Translations under genes and position numbers: made by a program
Assembly: GCA_020746995.1 (NCBI GenBank)
Contig: JAGPXD010000004.1
Span: 3,348,001 to 3,412,000 of the forward strand
From: Plectosphaerella cucumerina
Lineage: Eukaryota; Ascomycota; Sordariomycetes; Glomerellales; Plectosphaerellaceae
Reading direction: 5' to 3'
DNA length: 64,000 bases
Notes under the pieces: generated by a model
Told to the model about the DNA's origin: nothing
Database searches by the model: none
The model's input: the letters and a program-made list of their open reading frames with translations, nothing else
Shown here: in pieces, positions 62,950 to 64,000 of the stretch
Layout of the letters: each line of letters opens with the position of its first letter
How positions within the stretch are numbered: position 1 is the stretch's first letter

Positions 62950-64000
62950 TGTTGGCTGCGCGTGGACGCGCCCGGCGACGGAGCGAGTCGTATTGTAGGA
63001 TAGGATTTCTGCGTGGATTTCGTCGCAGTCGCAGGTCACCTCTCCGCTTCGCTCTGCTCTGCTCGGTCGTGGCGGGCGAGCACTGTTGTTGGGTCGAGAG
63101 AGGCGGTGCATACATGTACGATTCTGGTATGGCGATGCTTGGTGCTCCGAAATTACGGCGCCGTGACAGCGACTGGCGAGCTCATGATGGGGACACAAGG
63201 ATCACCGGCTCTGGAATTTGACAATGGCCCCGCCAGAGGCGAAATGCTGCGACATCCGTCATCGACGAGAGCGCGGAGCCGGACGAGGGGCCGCAAAGCA
63301 GGGACAATATGGCCCGGGCAGGATTGCATCATCATTGCGCACCTCATCATGACGACCCTGGGTCAGTCTGTGAGGCTGACAGCCTGTCAGCCACCCCACT
63401 TGGGAAAACAGCGAAGGGGCGCAAAGTGACTGAGAGTGACCGACAGGACGGCTACATCAGGCGGGTTCGAACTGCATCGTGGTAGCTTGAAATGCACCTT
63501 TGCAGATGTCTGATGAACGAGCTGGCCAAGCCCCCTTGACAACACTGATCACTGCATCGTACCAGCTCAATCACCGATTGGCCATCGTGCAGCAATCGCT
63601 TTTGATGACAACAGAGTCGTCCTTAGGAGCTTGGGTGCGTCGCGACGCTTTATAAGTGATCTGTGTGGGATTGAGATTAACGAGACGAGGGATCTGAAGG
63701 CGCTACTAAATGCCACCGAGTTGATAACACTGGCTGTCCAAAAATATCTCCCAGTGAGCATCATAGCCACTGATTAAACTTCACCTGGAGGCTGGAATGA
63801 GAAAAGTCTTCATTCGCATTTCCTCGGTGATGGTGTTGACTTCTACAATCTCATGTTGCTCATTTCAACTACGTGACGGCCTACCTACCTACCAACCTAC
63901 TAGGCAACGCTGGGCTCTCGCAGTCGTGCTCTATTCATCTAAGTACCTAAGTAGATGTATGTAAAGCACTGTCTCCAAGTATCAAACCTCAAAGTGAGTT
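62950..64000. other. Intergenic, right edge
   Basis: This is the promoter region of the histidine kinase gene and beyond. A CTAC-type short tandem stretch occurs near 63884-63905. No gene, tRNA or transposon is recognised. Confidence 0.5.

Overview
The window is nuclear DNA of a filamentous ascomycete (Pezizomycotina), most likely a Sordariomycete. Genes are split by short introns of about 45-145 bases with GTRNGY-type donors and CTNAC-like branch points. Intergenic stretches are GC- and pyrimidine-rich, and there are no operons. The families present are typical of these fungi: a PTH11-like seven-helix receptor, a HET-domain protein, a CBM1-tailed secreted protein, a hybrid histidine kinase and GPI-type surface proteins. 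I count 23 apparently intact protein-coding genes, one GST-like gene with a single reading-frame break, one heavily broken perforin-like (MACPF) relic and one intron-containing tRNA-Tyr. Exon borders were worked out by hand from splice signals and frame continuity.

Region 1-16.5 kb: a 3.4-kb stretch with no recognised gene, then a PTH11/rhodopsin-like membrane protein, an amino-acid permease and an adenine/adenosine deaminase-family enzyme that share a 2-kb divergent upstream region, a 67-aa putative small secreted protein, an unknown 509-aa protein, and the ribosome-biogenesis WD40 protein Utp18. Region 16.8-30 kb: a five-exon secreted DUF1996 protein whose last exon adds a CBM1 cellulose-binding module, a type II membrane glycosyltransferase, an unknown protein, a fused pseudouridine-phosphate glycosidase/pseudouridine kinase, an Ecm33-like surface protein with a transmembrane anchor, and a secreted, probably GPI-anchored glycoprotein.

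Region 31-46 kb: a short-chain dehydrogenase, a sulfatase divergent from a sugar transporter, a small GPI-type protein, a HET protein, the frame-broken GST-like gene, a compact orotidine-5'-phosphate decarboxylase (URA3/pyrG type), tRNA-Tyr(GTA) and a second sugar transporter. Region 46-64 kb: the perforin-like relic with at least two frame changes and four additional nonsense codons, a BAHD-like acyltransferase, a secreted Cys-containing protein with a KR processing site, a 4-kb gene-poor stretch with weak remnants, a GPI-type protein built from two related Cys-rich modules, and a 1310-aa GAF/HisKA/HATPase/REC histidine kinase.

Taken together the window is ordinary chromosome-arm content with an emphasis on surface, secreted and transport proteins. 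I see no biosynthetic backbone gene, no complete transposon and no CRISPR. The most unusual items are the decayed MACPF gene, the DUF1996-CBM1 fusion, the sulfatase/transporter pair and the KR-processed secreted protein. None of these can be called a new system from sequence alone.
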